DNA of 48,696 nucleotides from Nocardia cyriacigeorgica NBRC 100375. GTDB taxonomy: Bacteria > Actinomycetota > Actinomycetes > Mycobacteriales > Mycobacteriaceae. This document shows positions 19,185-31,777 of the stretch, piece after piece; the stretch's first letter is position 1, and the number at the start of each line of letters is the position of its first letter. The stretch spans positions 1 through 48,696 of the forward strand of contig NZ_BAFY01000179.1 in the NCBI RefSeq assembly GCF_000308555.1, read 5' to 3'. The position numbers and the translations under genes were made by a program. Below the pieces are notes generated by a model that worked only from the letters and a program-made list of their open reading frames with translations, did no database searches and was not told the DNA's origin.

Positions 19185-20474
19185 TCACCCAGCCGAGCCG
19201 CGTGCCGCACAGTCGGGGGCGGACCACACCCGACCCCAGGGCAACAGCAGTGAACTCGCGACGACGATGGTCGCGGCGACGCCGATCGCGAACCGGAGCC
19301 CGCCAGCGGCTGCCAGCAACCCACCGACGGCGATGAACACCGGCTGGGCGCATTTGGAGCTGACCGACCAGGCCGTGCCGACCCGCGCCATGTGCCCGTC
19401 GACGGTGTTGTTCATGCGGAATGTGACGAACACCGGGTTGAACACACCCGCGCAGAACAGCAGCAGGGTTTCGGTGGCGACGATGACGACCAGGCCGAGC
19501 AGGTTCGGTCCCGCGAGCAGGAGCGGCGCGAGCCAGCAGGTGCGCAGAACGCCGAACCCGAGCAGCACGGCACGCTCCCCGAACACGCCCACCAGTTTCG
19601 GTGCGCACATCGACCCGATCAACCCGCCCGCACACGGCAACCCGAGCGACAGCGCGTATTGCCATGGCGCGAAACCCAGTTCACGCAGCATCAGCAGCGC
19701 CATCAACGGTGTGGTCATCAGGATCGATCCGCCGAAGACCATCGCGTTCCAGAACAGGCGATGCAGGGCTGGATGGCCGAAGATATAGGCCCAGCCCGCG
19801 CGCAGCTCGGCGCGGCGTGCCCGTTCCGGGCGAGGCCCGGGGGGATCCGGTTCGGGGGTACGGATGCTGCGGATTCCGAGCGCCGCGAGCAGATAGCTGA
19901 CGGCGTCGATGAGCACGGTGAGCGTGAGACCGAAGATCGCGATGAGCGCGCCGCCGGCCGGCGCGCCGAGGGTGGAGGCGATCCAGAACGTCGTCTCGAA
20001 CCGGCTGTTGGCGTTGATCCGCTGCTGCTGCGGCACAAGCGATTTCACGTAGGCGCCATTGGCGGCGTTGTACACGATGGCGCACACCGTCTGGATGGTG
20101 ACCACCGCGCACACGTGCGCGTAGGTGAGCACACCCAGCCATGCCGCCACCGGCACACTGGCCAGCGCGCCGAAGACGAGCGCGTCGGCGCCCACCATGA
20201 TCGGTCGCTCGCGGTGGAATTCGATGAACGGTCCCATCGGCAGTGCGATGGCCGCGCTCGCGACTGCTGCCAGGGCCGCCATCAACGACACCTGTAGGTT
20301 CGACGCGTCGAGCACCAGGATCGCCACCATCGGTAGCGCACCGGCACCGAGCGCGCTACCGATCTGGCTGACGGTGAAGGCGCCCCACAGCCGGTAGAAG
20401 TCCGGTGCGAGCCGGTCGGCCGGTGCTGCGACAGCGCCGGCCGACCGGCCTCGCTGATCGAGTTGTCCCCCCAT
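19185..20474 (-). CDS. MFS transporter (MFS_3 / EntS-like)
   Basis: Integral membrane exporter of 429 residues with about 12 hydrophobic segments starting near residue 30 (YRLWGAFTVSQIGSALGAGALPMVAILVL). The pattern FSQLGSxLxxxALPLxxL and the NSRFETTFWIASTLGAPAGGALI region match the MFS_3 group, which includes siderophore and drug exporters. The start lies 8 bases past the ligA stop on the same strand, so they probably share a transcript. The ribosome site is weak, and an internal start near residue 20 cannot be excluded. Confidence 0.85.
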   Translation of the reverse strand: MGGQLDQRGRSAGAVAAPADRLAPDFYRLWGAFTVSQIGSALGAGALPMVAILVLDASNLQVSLMAALAAVASAAIALPMGPFIEFHRERPIMVGADALVFGALASVPVAAWLGVLTYAHVCAVVTIQTVCAIVYNAANGAYVKSLVPQQQRINANSRFETTFWIASTLGAPAGGALIAIFGLTLTVLIDAVSYLLAALGIRSIRTPEPDPPGPRPERARRAELRAGWAYIFGHPALHRLFWNAMVFGGSILMTTPLMALLMLRELGFAPWQYALSLGLPCAGGLIGSMCAPKLVGVFGERAVLLGFGVLRTCWLAPLLLAGPNLLGLVVIVATETLLLFCAGVFNPVFVTFRMNNTVDGHMARVGTAWSVSSKCAQPVFIAVGGLLAAAGGLRFAIGVAATIVVASSLLLPWGRVWSAPDCAARGSAG

Positions 20475-20482
20475 TCCGCACG

Positions 20483-23813
<3,331 letters not shown>

Positions 23814-23883
23814 AGTTCACCCTCATCGACGACGTCGCAGCGCACGACAAGCAGAGCCGGCCACCGGGCGAAGACCGTCGCGA

Positions 23884-24984
23884 TCACCGATGCGCGCCGG
23901 ACGCGGCCGTGCGCGCCGTCGCGGCGATCGTGCCGCTACCGATCACCCGATCGCCCTCCGCATCCGGCAGATACAGCACCACGGCCTGGCCGCGGGCCAC
24001 CCCGGTCAGCGGCTCGCGCAGCCGCACCGTGAGTCCCGAACCGGTGGCCTCGGCGACCGCGGGCGCGGTGCCGCCGTGCGCGCGCACCTGCACCACACAT
24101 TCGACCGGCCCGTCCGGCGCCGAACCCGAGGTCCAGATCGCGCGATCGGCCTCGATCGTCCAGACCTGGAGTTCCTCGGCCGACCCGACCCGCACGGTGC
24201 CCGAGTCGGGATCGATCTCGGTGACGTAGCGCGGCTTGCCGTCGGCGGCGGGGCCGGGCAGCCCGAGGCCCTTGCGCTGGCCGATGGTGAAGCCGTGCAC
24301 GCCGTCATGGGTGGCCAGCTCGGTGCCGTCGGAGTCGACGACGGCGCCCGGCCGGATACCGATCTTGGCGCCGAGGAACGCGCGGGTATCACCGGAGGGA
24401 ATGAAGCAGATGTCGTGGCTGTCCGGCTTGTTCGCGACGGCCAGACCGCGTTCGGCGGCCTCCTCGCGGATCTGCGGCTTGGGGGTGTCGCCCACCGGGA
24501 ACATGGCACGCGAGAGCTGCTCGGCGGTCAGCACCGCCAGCACGTAGGACTGATCCTTGTCGGCGTCCACCGCGCGGCGCAGCACGCCGTCGGACAGGCG
24601 TGCGTAGTGGCCGGTGACGACGGCGTCGAAACCGAGGGCGATCGCGCGATCGGCCAGCGCGGAGAACTTGATCTTCTCGTTGCAGCGCAGGCACGGATTC
24701 GGGGTCTCCCCCGCCGCGTAGGCCGCCACGAAATCGTCGATGACGTCTTCTTTGAAGCGGTCGGCGAAATCCCAGACATAGAAGGGGATCCCGAGCACAT
24801 CGGCGGCCCGGCGGGCATCACCGGCGTCTTCCTTCGAGCAGCAGCCCCTGGAACCGGTGCGCAACGTGCCCGGTGTGGCCGACAGCGCCAGATGAACGCC
24901 GACCACGTCGTGGCCGGCGTCGACGGCGCGCGCGGCGGCCACCGCCGAATCCACACCACCGCTCATCGCGGCGAGTACTCGCAT
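23884..24984 (-). CDS. mnmA: tRNA-specific 2-thiouridylase
   Basis: Thiolates U34 of Lys, Glu and Gln tRNAs using sulfur passed from a cysteine desulfurase. 366 residues. The PP-loop is [12 protein letters not shown] at the N-terminus; the nucleophile and persulfide cysteines lie in [12 protein letters not shown] and [10 protein letters not shown]; a C-terminal beta domain follows. The ATG at 24984 overlaps the last base of the desulfurase stop (TGATG) and has GGGAGG about seven bases upstream. A longer frame start at 25125 is rejected as antisense-like. Coupling to the desulfurase gene fits the pathway. Confidence 0.96.
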   Translation of the reverse strand: MRVLAAMSGGVDSAVAAARAVDAGHDVVGVHLALSATPGTLRTGSRGCCSKEDAGDARRAADVLGIPFYVWDFADRFKEDVIDDFVAAYAAGETPNPCLRCNEKIKFSALADRAIALGFDAVVTGHYARLSDGVLRRAVDADKDQSYVLAVLTAEQLSRAMFPVGDTPKPQIREEAAERGLAVANKPDSHDICFIPSGDTRAFLGAKIGIRPGAVVDSDGTELATHDGVHGFTIGQRKGLGLPGPAADGKPRYVTEIDPDSGTVRVGSAEELQVWTIEADRAIWTSGSAPDGPVECVVQVRAHGGTAPAVAEATGSGLTVRLREPLTGVARGQAVVLYLPDAEGDRVIGSGTIAATARTAASGAHR

Positions 24985-26210
24985 CAGAGGCCTCCCTTCG
25001 CACCGGCCAGGCCGGCGGCCCTGGCTCGTTCGACGACTTGCGGCAGCACCTCCAGCAGCGCCTGCACATCCGCGCCGGTACTGGTGTGCCCCAGCGAAAA
25101 CCGCAGTGACCCACGCGCCTGCCACGGTTCGACACCCATCGCGATCAGCACATGGCTGGGCGAGGCGACCCCGGCATTACAGGCCGAGCCGGTGGAGCAT
25201 TCGATGCCCGCGGCGTCGAGCAGCATCAGCAGCGAATCACCCTCGCAGCCGGCGAAGGTGAAATGCGCGTTGCCCGCGAGCCTGCGCTCGTCGTGTGGGC
25301 CGTTCAGCACGGCGTCGGGAATCAGCCGCCGCACGCCCTCGATCAATTCATCACGCAGGAGCGTCAACTCGACGGTGCGCGTGGGCAATTCGGTGACAGC
25401 CTGGTGCACCGCGGCGGCAAGTCCGACGGCACCGGCCACATCGACCGTGCCCGATCGCAGATCCCGCTCGTGCCCGCCACCGTGCAACAGTGGCACACAC
25501 GGCACCTGCCTGCCGAGCAGCAGCACGCCGACCCCGTGCGGACCGCCGACCTTGTGGCCGGCGAAACTCGCCGCCGACAGCCCGCTGGCGCCGAAGTCGA
25601 TCGGCACCTGCCCCGCCGCCTGCACCGCGTCGCTGTGCATGGGCACCCCGAATTCGGCCGCGACCGCGGCGAGTTCGGCGATCGGCTCGATGGTGCCGAC
25701 CTCGTTGTTCGCCCACATGACACTCACCAGCGCGACCTCGTCGGCGTGCGCGGCCAGCTCGGCCCGCAGCGCACTCACCGACACCACACCGTCGGCATCG
25801 ACGGGCAGCCACGTCACCCGGGCACCCTCATGCTGTTCCAGCCACTCGACGGTATCGACCACGGCGTGATGCTCGACCGCGCTGGCGATGACGCGGGTGC
25901 GACGCGGATCCTCATCCCGGCGCGCCCAGTAGATCCCCTTGACCGCGAGGTTGTCGCTTTCGGTGCCGCCGGCGGTGAAGATCACCTCCGACGGCCGTGC
26001 GCCCAGGTCGGCGGCGATCGATTCGCGCGCCTCCTCCACCCGCCGCCGCGCCGCGCGTCCGGAGCCGTGCAGCGACGAAGCGTTCCCGACCAGGCCGAGC
26101 GCAGCCGTCATCGCCTCGATGGCGGCAGGCACCATGGGTGTGGTCGCCGCATGATCGAGGTAGACCGTCTTGGGCGCAGCGTTGACCGGACCCGGGAAAC
26201 CCGACTTCAT
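24984..26210 (-). CDS. iscS: Cysteine desulfurase (IscS/NifS-like)
   Basis: PLP enzyme of 408 residues that takes sulfur from cysteine. Visible features: N-terminal [11 protein letters not shown], the GGTESDN loop, the His in EHHAVVDT, the PLP lysine in [12 protein letters not shown] and the catalytic cysteine in [11 protein letters not shown]. It is transcribed just ahead of mnmA and very probably supplies its sulfur. The ATG at 26210 has TAGGCT nine bases before it, so it may be leaderless. The phage-type integrase gene begins 70 bases beyond its 5' end. Confidence 0.95.
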   Translation of the reverse strand: MKSGFPGPVNAAPKTVYLDHAATTPMVPAAIEAMTAALGLVGNASSLHGSGRAARRRVEEARESIAADLGARPSEVIFTAGGTESDNLAVKGIYWARRDEDPRRTRVIASAVEHHAVVDTVEWLEQHEGARVTWLPVDADGVVSVSALRAELAAHADEVALVSVMWANNEVGTIEPIAELAAVAAEFGVPMHSDAVQAAGQVPIDFGASGLSAASFAGHKVGGPHGVGVLLLGRQVPCVPLLHGGGHERDLRSGTVDVAGAVGLAAAVHQAVTELPTRTVELTLLRDELIEGVRRLIPDAVLNGPHDERRLAGNAHFTFAGCEGDSLLMLLDAAGIECSTGSACNAGVASPSHVLIAMGVEPWQARGSLRFSLGHTSTGADVQALLEVLPQVVERARAAGLAGAKGGL

Positions 26211-26279
26211 GACCGATCCAGCCTATCCGACCGCTGACCTGCACATTATTGGGGTCTAACCTCCGTTTTTACGATTTCC
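26211..26279. other. Junction between iscS promoter and integrase 3' end, candidate attachment region
   Basis: This 69-base, AT-richer stretch joins the conserved block to an integrase whose 3' end faces it. Integrated elements often keep their attachment site right beside the integrase gene, so an att core may lie here. I found no tRNA gene and no long second copy of it in the window, so the other end is not located. Confidence 0.3.
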
Positions 26280-27563
26280 CTACGATTCACCCACGACATG
26301 CAAGCCATTCCGGGCCCGCCGGTATTCCCGCAGCCCCCTGAGCAAGGCCTCCCCCAGCGTGAGCGCCTCCGAGCGCTGTCCGTCCACCAGATGGGTATAG
26401 ACATCCAGGGTGGTGGTGTTGTTCTTGTGCCGCATCCGACGCGTCACATCGGCCAGGCTGTAGGCGCCGTCGGCCAGCAGCGACCCGTACAGGTGCCGCA
26501 GCGAGTGGAAGCCCATCCGCTGGCGCACCTTGCCGTCCGGACCCCACGGCACCAACTCCGCCGTGGGTCCGCCGACGGCTGATACAGCCGCGGCGACCCG
26601 GTTGCGCATGGCCTTCTGAGACATGCGCCCACCGGAACGGCTGGCCGAGAATGTCAAGAACTTTCCCGACGTGCGACCATCGAGCATGCCCTCGATCCAG
26701 TCCGCCACCCAGGGATCGACCGGGAACTCCATGCCCGATGCCTCGGTCTTCAATGGGCCGTCATGACTGCCGACCGTCGTGCCACCCACTCGGCGCTTGG
26801 ACTTGTACTGGGTGCCCGGCCGGTAGGTGCGCGTTGCGAAGTTCATATCGCTGATGTCAGCCCCGAGTGCCTCGCTCAATCGCAGCCCCAACCCGACACC
26901 CAACGCGACCACGATGCGGGTCTCTTCCGGCATCTCGTGAAAGAAGGTCCAGAACTCCATCATGGTCGGGCAGTAGGTGGGAATCTTGGGCCGCTCGCGG
27001 TTCGGCTTGGCGTAAGTCTGTGTGGAACACGGCATGACGACCGTCAGCTCCGCTCGCTTGGCCGCAGCCATGATGCGGGTGAGGAGCCGGTGAGTGTCCA
27101 CCCGGTAGTCGTATGTGTAGCCGGTCCGGTGCAGTCCGGTCATCAGCTTGAGAACGTGTGGTTCACGAACCTCGGAAACGGCGTACATCTCGAGGTACCG
27201 GAGAATCAGCCTGATCTTGCTGCGATAGCCGTTGTAGGTGCCGCGATCGATCGCTTGCAGCTCGAGCCACTCCCAGCACCATTGAGACATCATCACCCGC
27301 GACGCTTCTTTGGTGATGTGCCGCCCCGACTTGATCGCCGCTACCTGCTCCTGCGCCCACGTCTCAGCTTCGCGTGACGTATCGAATCCTCGGGTATGCG
27401 GCGCGTGCCGGATCCCATCCTGATAAGCACCGCGCCACTGACGGTTACGCCCGTAGCTTGCCGACCGGATTTTCCGGCCGTTCTCGTCCTTTTCCTTGAG
27501 GTGCCAGGTGTCATATGGCTTGAGCGCACGCAGCGGGGGTACAGGTTTCTGTCGAGTCACCAT
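26280..27563 (-). CDS. Tyrosine recombinase / phage-type integrase
   Basis: Site-specific DNA integrase of 427 residues. The N-terminal arm-binding part (about 20-75, with HAPHTRGFDTSREAETWAQEQV) and the SAM-like core-binding domain (about 85-175) precede the catalytic domain. Catalytic residues: Arg in GLGLRLSEALG, HSLRH box, His in RRMRHKN and the nucleophile Tyr in LDVYTHLV. The start ATG has GAGG five bases upstream. It lies 75 bases downstream of an excisionase-like gene on the same strand, the usual int-xis arrangement, and marks the left end of an accessory region. Confidence 0.93.
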   Translation of the reverse strand: MVTRQKPVPPLRALKPYDTWHLKEKDENGRKIRSASYGRNRQWRGAYQDGIRHAPHTRGFDTSREAETWAQEQVAAIKSGRHITKEASRVMMSQWCWEWLELQAIDRGTYNGYRSKIRLILRYLEMYAVSEVREPHVLKLMTGLHRTGYTYDYRVDTHRLLTRIMAAAKRAELTVVMPCSTQTYAKPNRERPKIPTYCPTMMEFWTFFHEMPEETRIVVALGVGLGLRLSEALGADISDMNFATRTYRPGTQYKSKRRVGGTTVGSHDGPLKTEASGMEFPVDPWVADWIEGMLDGRTSGKFLTFSASRSGGRMSQKAMRNRVAAAVSAVGGPTAELVPWGPDGKVRQRMGFHSLRHLYGSLLADGAYSLADVTRRMRHKNNTTTLDVYTHLVDGQRSEALTLGEALLRGLREYRRARNGLHVVGES

Positions 27564-27637
27564 TCCTACCTCGTCGAGCGATTCGGCGGCACTCCTCCGG
27601 GAACGTTACAGCCCAGCGGCGCAATAGATTTCCGGAG

Positions 27638-27883
27638 TCAGCTCGCTTCCCGCCATCCATCGGAGACTCGCGCCGAGTCGCCACCGGTGGTGAGCGATTG
27701 TTCCCACGCGAGTAAGTCAGACCACCGATAACGGCGGAATCTACCGATTCGAACGTAGCGTGGACCCTTGCCTAGCGACGCCCAATTAGCGAGTGTTTTT
27801 GGAGGTATTTTCAACCTATTCGATACCTCGACGGTGGTCAGCCAGAAATCATCTTCACCTTGCATTCCGCCACCTTCAGACAT
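27638..27883 (-). CDS. Excisionase-like helix-turn-helix protein
   Basis: 81 residues with a MerR/HTH_17-type DNA-binding segment (WLTTVEVSNRLKIPPKTLANWASLGKGPRYVRIGRFRRYRWSDLLAWEQ), as in small excisionases that set the direction of integrase action. Two starts are possible. ATG at 27883 lacks a clear ribosome site. ATG at 27865 (MQGEDDF) has GAAGG seven bases upstream and may be the real one. It is followed by the integrase on the same strand. Confidence 0.78.
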   Translation of the reverse strand: MSEGGGMQGEDDFWLTTVEVSNRLKIPPKTLANWASLGKGPRYVRIGRFRRYRWSDLLAWEQSLTTGGDSARVSDGWREAS

Positions 27884-27907
27884 GCGTTTTACCCACTCTT
27901 TCGATAT

Positions 27908-27939
27908 TCAGCAAAGAACTCTCATACCCGGTCACCTCC
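27908..27939 (-). promoter_or_regulatory. Strong Shine-Dalgarno with a five-codon reading frame ahead of the excisionase gene
   Basis: On the minus strand GGAGGTGACC (27939-27930) is a near-perfect ribosome site followed nine bases later by ATG AGA GTT CTT TGC TGA (27925-27908), encoding MRVLC. The frame is the same as the excisionase, whose ATG follows 24 bases after the stop. It is either a leader peptide or an N-terminus cut by a nonsense change. Confidence 0.4.
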
Positions 27940-28074
27940 GCCGGGGCGCGGTCAGTGGATATCGGTCAGCGGCGCCCCGCGGCCCCCTCCTTTCGCCAAG
28001 CCATAACCTCGGGCAAGTAGTGCACATACGGACACCATCAGAAGGGCGCCGTTTCAACGCACCGATCGAAACTC

Positions 28075-28329
28075 TCAGCTGCCCCGACCACCGACTACGG
28101 CAGAGCTGAACGAGCTGGGATGTGTCCGGGCAGGTGTTGGCCTCAAGACGCATCGGGGATCGACGCGCAGAATTTCAAAACGCGCGCCCAACCGGTCAAC
28201 CTCGGGTTCGTTGACCACACGCGGAGTTGGGCGCAATCCGGGTCTTCTAGCGTTGACCAGCAGGTATCGGATTCGCACGCGAAATCTGGTCCATTCAGCT
28301 TGACATTCCGCGCCGTATCGAGCGTCCAT
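28075..28329 (-). CDS. Possible small hypothetical protein
   Basis: Reading frame of 84 residues beginning MDARYGAECQAEWTRFRVRI, with a balanced composition (aromatics, acidic and basic residues) better than competing frames. GGTGGGG lies about 12 bases upstream, too far for a convincing ribosome site. No family recognised, and the C-terminal third is Arg/Ser/Pro-rich. The surrounding 27.95-28.42 kb otherwise shows no feature I can name. Confidence 0.25.
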   Translation of the reverse strand: MDARYGAECQAEWTRFRVRIRYLLVNARRPGLRPTPRVVNEPEVDRLGARFEILRVDPRCVLRPTPARTHPSSFSSAVVGGRGS

Positions 28330-28426
28330 GAATGCGGGAACCCCACCGGCACCTGCCGGAATCGCGGGTAACCGTCCCGGCCGGGACATGACCATCCATC
28401 CCTACTCGAATGGCCGAGGAGCCGTC

Positions 28427-29050
28427 ATGTCCACACCAACGATCGATACCGCAACGACCAGCGCGCCACCGGAACTGCGTACCGACACCGAGAAAGCGCT
28501 CTGGGCCGCCCTGAACAGCAACCCCGGTTCGACCGCTGCCGAACTGGCGAGAACCGCCGAAATCGGCGCATCGACCGCGCGAAAAACACTGGCACGCTGG
28601 GTCGCCGACCACCACGTCCACCGCGAACCGAAGTCCGACCCCCGCAGCGCCGACACCTGGTCCGCCACATCATGCCCAGCCGACTCCGACACACGCATAG
28701 ACCAGCCCGAACCCACCACCGAGACCGTGGACCCGGGAAACGAGGGCGAAACCCGCACCGAGCAAGCCGCTGCCGACACCGCCGGTGCCGCACAGAAACC
28801 CGAGGGCTCAGAGCCGACCGTCGTCGACAACGGGGAAGCGAAGCCGGACAAGCTGCCGCCGGGCGGGCTGCGTGGACAGGTCGAGGACTATCTGCGTGAT
28901 CACCCCGGGGAATCGTTCACCCCGCACCAGATCGGCAAAGCCCTCGAACGCTCCTGCGGCGCGGTGCACAATGCCCTGGTCAAACTCGCCGCCACCGGCG
29001 TCGCCGACCAAACCAACGACGCCCCCAAGAAGTTCGCACTCAAACCGTAG
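28427..29050 (+). CDS. Protein with two winged-helix domains, likely DNA-binding
   Basis: 207 residues. An N-terminal winged-helix-like segment (about 15-62: ELRTDTEKALWAALNSNPGSTAAELARTAEIGASTARKTLARWVADH) and a C-terminal one (about 145-205: GQVEDYLRDHPGESFTPHQIGKALERSCGAVHNALVKLAATG) flank an acidic, Thr/Glu/Ala-rich linker. Both have the MarR/IclR-like helix-turn-helix rhythm. The ATG at 28427 has GAGGAG five bases upstream; upstream in-frame ATGs lack one. Such proteins are common in actinobacterial integrative elements; the target is unknown. Confidence 0.75.
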   Translation: MSTPTIDTATTSAPPELRTDTEKALWAALNSNPGSTAAELARTAEIGASTARKTLARWVADHHVHREPKSDPRSADTWSATSCPADSDTRIDQPEPTTETVDPGNEGETRTEQAAADTAGAAQKPEGSEPTVVDNGEAKPDKLPPGGLRGQVEDYLRDHPGESFTPHQIGKALERSCGAVHNALVKLAATGVADQTNDAPKKFALKP

Positions 29051-29204
29051 CGCCGAACACCGGATCCGACGAGACACGGCCTGACCGCCGAAGTCCCATG
29101 GATTCCTCCAGGTCCGGTCGAGACATCCATCCCAGCCCTGGCCCGAGTTTTCGGGACCGAGAGTCGGGCACCACAACAATTTCGTGAACTCGAGAGGATT
29201 GATC

Positions 29205-29519
29205 ATGTTCGATAGTTCGATGGCAGCGCATGAGATCGCGGCAACCGAGGCGCACCCGTACCGCGTCATCACCGAACCTGTGCCCTACTGGGATGACCTG
29301 CTGCTGACCGTCTACGCCATCACCACAACCGGCGAACGGATCCGCGTCGGCGCGATCCGCTCCGAGAACGGCACGCGGTGGCGCTGGCTCGACAAGGCCA
29401 GCGAACTGCCCGTCGGCACCGAATTCCCCTCGGCCACTGACGCCGCCGACGCCATGGCTGCCGACTTCTACACGGCATGGAACGGTGTACCCGCGCACCG
29501 CGCCATCCCGGCCGTCTAA
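29205..29519 (+). CDS. Small hypothetical protein of the mobile region
   Basis: 104 residues starting MFDSSMAAHE, with AGAGG eight bases upstream. It has a beta-rich middle (PYWDDLLLTVYAITTTGERIRVGAIRSENGTRWRWLD) and no signal or membrane segment. It follows the double winged-helix gene on the same strand after 154 bases and ends in a good terminator, so the pair may form one unit. No family recognised. Confidence 0.65.
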   Translation: MFDSSMAAHEIAATEAHPYRVITEPVPYWDDLLLTVYAITTTGERIRVGAIRSENGTRWRWLDKASELPVGTEFPSATDAADAMAADFYTAWNGVPAHRAIPAV

Positions 29520-29547
29520 CAACCCACCACTCCGAAACGGACGTAAC

Positions 29548-29574
29548 CCCGCCACCGGTATCCCCGGTGGCGGG
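29548..29574. terminator. Stem-loop terminator
   Basis: CCCGCCACCGG and its exact complement are separated by five bases, 28 bases after the stop of the small hypothetical gene. Confidence 0.78.
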
Positions 29575-29790
29575 TCGCCTTCGTGTGTCAGCGATCGTCG
29601 CACCGTTCGGCAGCATGCCGCCGCCCCTCGCCCCGCGAAACGGACACACGCAGGGACGTGAAACTCGTCTCCCGGAGCAGCTCGAGCACCGCCACTCGGC
29701 TCGCATCCACCGACACAGGCGGTTACATCGCCGCCCAGAGCGAAGACCTACGCGCCAACACCAGGCTCAACGCAATCAGTCCCTCCACTC

Positions 29791-29825
29791 GACTACAAAC
29801 ATAGTTGTCGACTATGTTTGTAGTC
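29791..29825. promoter_or_regulatory. Perfect 15-bp inverted repeat, TetR operator covering its own promoter
   Basis: GACTACAAACATAGT (29791-29805) is repeated as its exact complement at 29811-29825 with a five-base centre. The right arm contains TATGTT (29813-29818), a -10 box seven bases before the tetR ATG, and ends directly at that ATG. A protein bound here would stop transcription of the tetR gene. Confidence 0.82.
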
Positions 29826-30353
29826 ATGAGTGAGCGTGTGCGGGTCCTGGCCGATGCCGCAATCCGAGTGATCGCAGCATCCGGGCTGCGCGGATTGACC
29901 TACCGGGCGGTCGACGTCGAGGCAGGGTTGCCAGCCGGCTCCACATCGAACCGGTTTCGAACGCGCGACGACCTGATCGCTGGGGTAATCGAGCGCATGG
30001 CCGATCTCGAGCTCGCAGACCTCGACGCCGCCGAAGGATCTGCTACCAGTGCATTCGACAAATGGGCCGCAGGAGGACTGAGTCAGACGCTGACTCGCTT
30101 CGAGTTGATGATTGAAGGTGTCCGGTCTCCACGGGTAGCCAAAGCACTCGAGGAGCAGCGAGCCCGATTCGCAGCCTTGGCCGAGAGTTCGGCTGTCGCC
30201 ATCCCTTTCGGCCTGACCAGCCCCGAATTGGTGGCAGTGTTCGCCGGTCTTCAGTTCGCTGAGATCACCACCGGGGAGAAAGTCCTGGAAAAGGCACTTA
30301 CGTGGATCGCCACTCGAGATGATGCAACAACCCAAGCCGATCGTGAACGTTGA
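29826..30353 (+). CDS. TetR-family transcriptional regulator
   Basis: 175 residues. The N-terminal TetR DNA-binding domain reads VLADAAIRVIAASGLRGLTYRAVDVEAGLPAGSTSNRFRTRDDLIAGV; the rest is a helical ligand-binding domain. The ATG at 29826 abuts a perfect palindromic operator and its -10 box, so the transcript is leaderless and the gene almost surely represses itself. In-frame codons upstream lie inside the operator and are rejected. A small membrane-protein gene follows 27 bases later and is the probable co-regulated partner. Confidence 0.92.
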   Translation: MSERVRVLADAAIRVIAASGLRGLTYRAVDVEAGLPAGSTSNRFRTRDDLIAGVIERMADLELADLDAAEGSATSAFDKWAAGGLSQTLTRFELMIEGVRSPRVAKALEEQRARFAALAESSAVAIPFGLTSPELVAVFAGLQFAEITTGEKVLEKALTWIATRDDATTQADRER

Positions 30354-30380
30354 AGTGTTGGTTTGAGCGAGGGGGAAGAA

Positions 30381-30584
30381 ATGAGTGTAACCACTAGGTC
30401 GGCGCCTGAGGCGCCGTCCGTGAACCGGCCGTCACGTGCCACGGACCGACAGACGGCGAAAGCCTTTCTCGTCGTGGCTGCCACGATTGTTATCCCATAT
30501 GCGCTCTGGCCCGTGATCATCATCTGGGCGGTGTTGTACTTCGGCGCCCGCGGATTCAAGCGCCTCTTCCTCTGCAGTAGTTGA
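30381..30584 (+). CDS. Small membrane protein downstream of tetR
   Basis: 67 residues: a polar N-terminus of about 27 residues, then one long hydrophobic segment (AFLVVAATIVIPYALWPVIIIWAVLYF) and a short basic/cysteine tail (RGFKRLFLCSS). The ATG at 30381 has GAGGGGG about seven bases upstream; the TTG at 30363 does not. It is likely co-transcribed with the tetR gene and relieved from repression together with it. No family recognised. Confidence 0.6.
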   Translation: MSVTTRSAPEAPSVNRPSRATDRQTAKAFLVVAATIVIPYALWPVIIIWAVLYFGARGFKRLFLCSS

Positions 30585-30641
30585 GTCGGACACAGCTAAC
30601 GACGGCGGCGGCATCGCCGAACAAGCACAGCAGGTACGGGT

Positions 30642-30791
30642 TCAGCTCTGTCTAACCAGGCGATAGACCTGACCGTCCGACAGACGCATCCCACGCCCGG
30701 CCAACTTCGGGGCAGCCACGCCGGGCATACGGACGACTGCAACATTCTGCGTGATCAGGGTGGCGTCCTCCACGAACAAGATGGGCTTTCC
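30642..30791 (-). pseudogene. Remnant of an XRE-type helix-turn-helix protein
   Basis: The minus-strand frame ends in PKLAGRGMRLSDGQVYRLVRQ followed by a stop. This matches the recognition-helix region of actinobacterial XRE regulators (pattern ERGxxLSxxQVYRLVT, from family knowledge), but their following segment (PERLxLxxLxALCDIL) is missing, and upstream coding character jumps between frames. I read it as a truncated, frame-broken remnant. Confidence 0.4.
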
Positions 30792-31777
30792 GGGGCCGGG
30801 CGACGGCCCGCTTACGGGACCGCTGGTGAGCCGCTGCACGGGGCCGGGGTGAGTGGCGCATCGGCATGTCCGGCGGCGGTCAACGCTTCCAGCACATAAC
30901 CGACTTAACCAGATGAACAGCCCAGCAGGTGGGCGATTCACGCGCCCGCATTCGGTAACGGAATTGTCGGCGAGCACCTTGGCGACAATGGCCGCGAAAC
31001 TCGATCTTCGCCAAATCTCAGCTCGCCACGCGCCTCAAACAGACTTTCTCACCAAAATTTCGGGCAATTTCCACCGGCCACGGCGCGTTCGCGCAAGCGA
31101 CGGACGATACAAGAACGAATCAGCGGCCGGCGCTGCTTTAGCTCAGGAATTACAGGGGGTGGATTGAATAGAAATGAACCCGGGCACGGGAATGGCAGCT
31201 GGGTCGATTAGTACATTCACCAGCAAGCCCAGCAATGCCAGCCGACTGAGACCGGCCGCGGGCCGCGCCGCCCCCGCCGACCATGTGCTTCTTTGTCCCC
31301 GTACGGGGAGCCTGGGAGACGGTTACGCCGAAAAGTGGCCCGTGAGCTGGGCTTATCGGCGGCGCGCATGGGGCGTCTTAATGGCCCCACCGACCACCCC
31401 ACCGAACGCCCCACGGAACGCCCCACCGAAAAGCCACCGTCCACAACCCGACCGGGAATCAATATTCGGAACCGATTCAAGAAGTCGCACAGAATCGAAT
31501 TAAGGGAATTGCACACTCAACTCGAAAAATTGCATGCCAGTCACCTTGGGACCTGCATTATGGCAGTGAAGCGGCGCCCGGAAATCGCGACTCCCTGCGG
31601 CCAATATAGCGAATTTGCCGCCACATATCGATGCCTATCTAATTGCTCGATTCCGCTCACGCAGAGTGCGACTGCCGTCTTTCGTTTCGAGGCGGAGCCC
31701 GAGGGTGCTCAGATTCCACCTCCACCTCCGGTATCGCCCTGGTCGCCGTTTTTTCCTCTCCGCTCGAACTTTCTTTT
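30792..31777. other. Stretch without a convincing gene, lower GC, decayed
   Basis: About 1 kb in which no frame holds coding character for long and local base composition is less GC-rich, especially after 31.0 kb. It includes a short tandem repeat near 31.4 kb (listed separately). The string TTTAGCTCAGG at about 31139 looks like a tRNA D-arm but no cloverleaf can be built around it. Confidence 0.4.
31384..31431 (+). repeat. Four imperfect 12-bp tandem repeats
   Basis: The unit CCCCACCGAAC plus one linker base is repeated four times. Read in the plus strand from 31293 it gives Pro-Thr-Asp/Glu-His/Arg units (PTDHPTERPTERPTEK). The frame shows no other protein-like feature. Confidence 0.55.

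Noticed and set aside
18908..19336. 142-codon plus-strand frame between def and the MFS gene
   Set aside because: Random GC-rich composition and overlap with the clear end of the MFS gene on the other strand.
31130..31170. tRNA-like string TTTAGCTCAGG
   Set aside because: No acceptor stem, anticodon arm or T arm can be paired around it.
31384..31431. Possible CRISPR-like array
   Set aside because: Units are only 12 bp, contiguous and without spacers; it is a simple tandem repeat.
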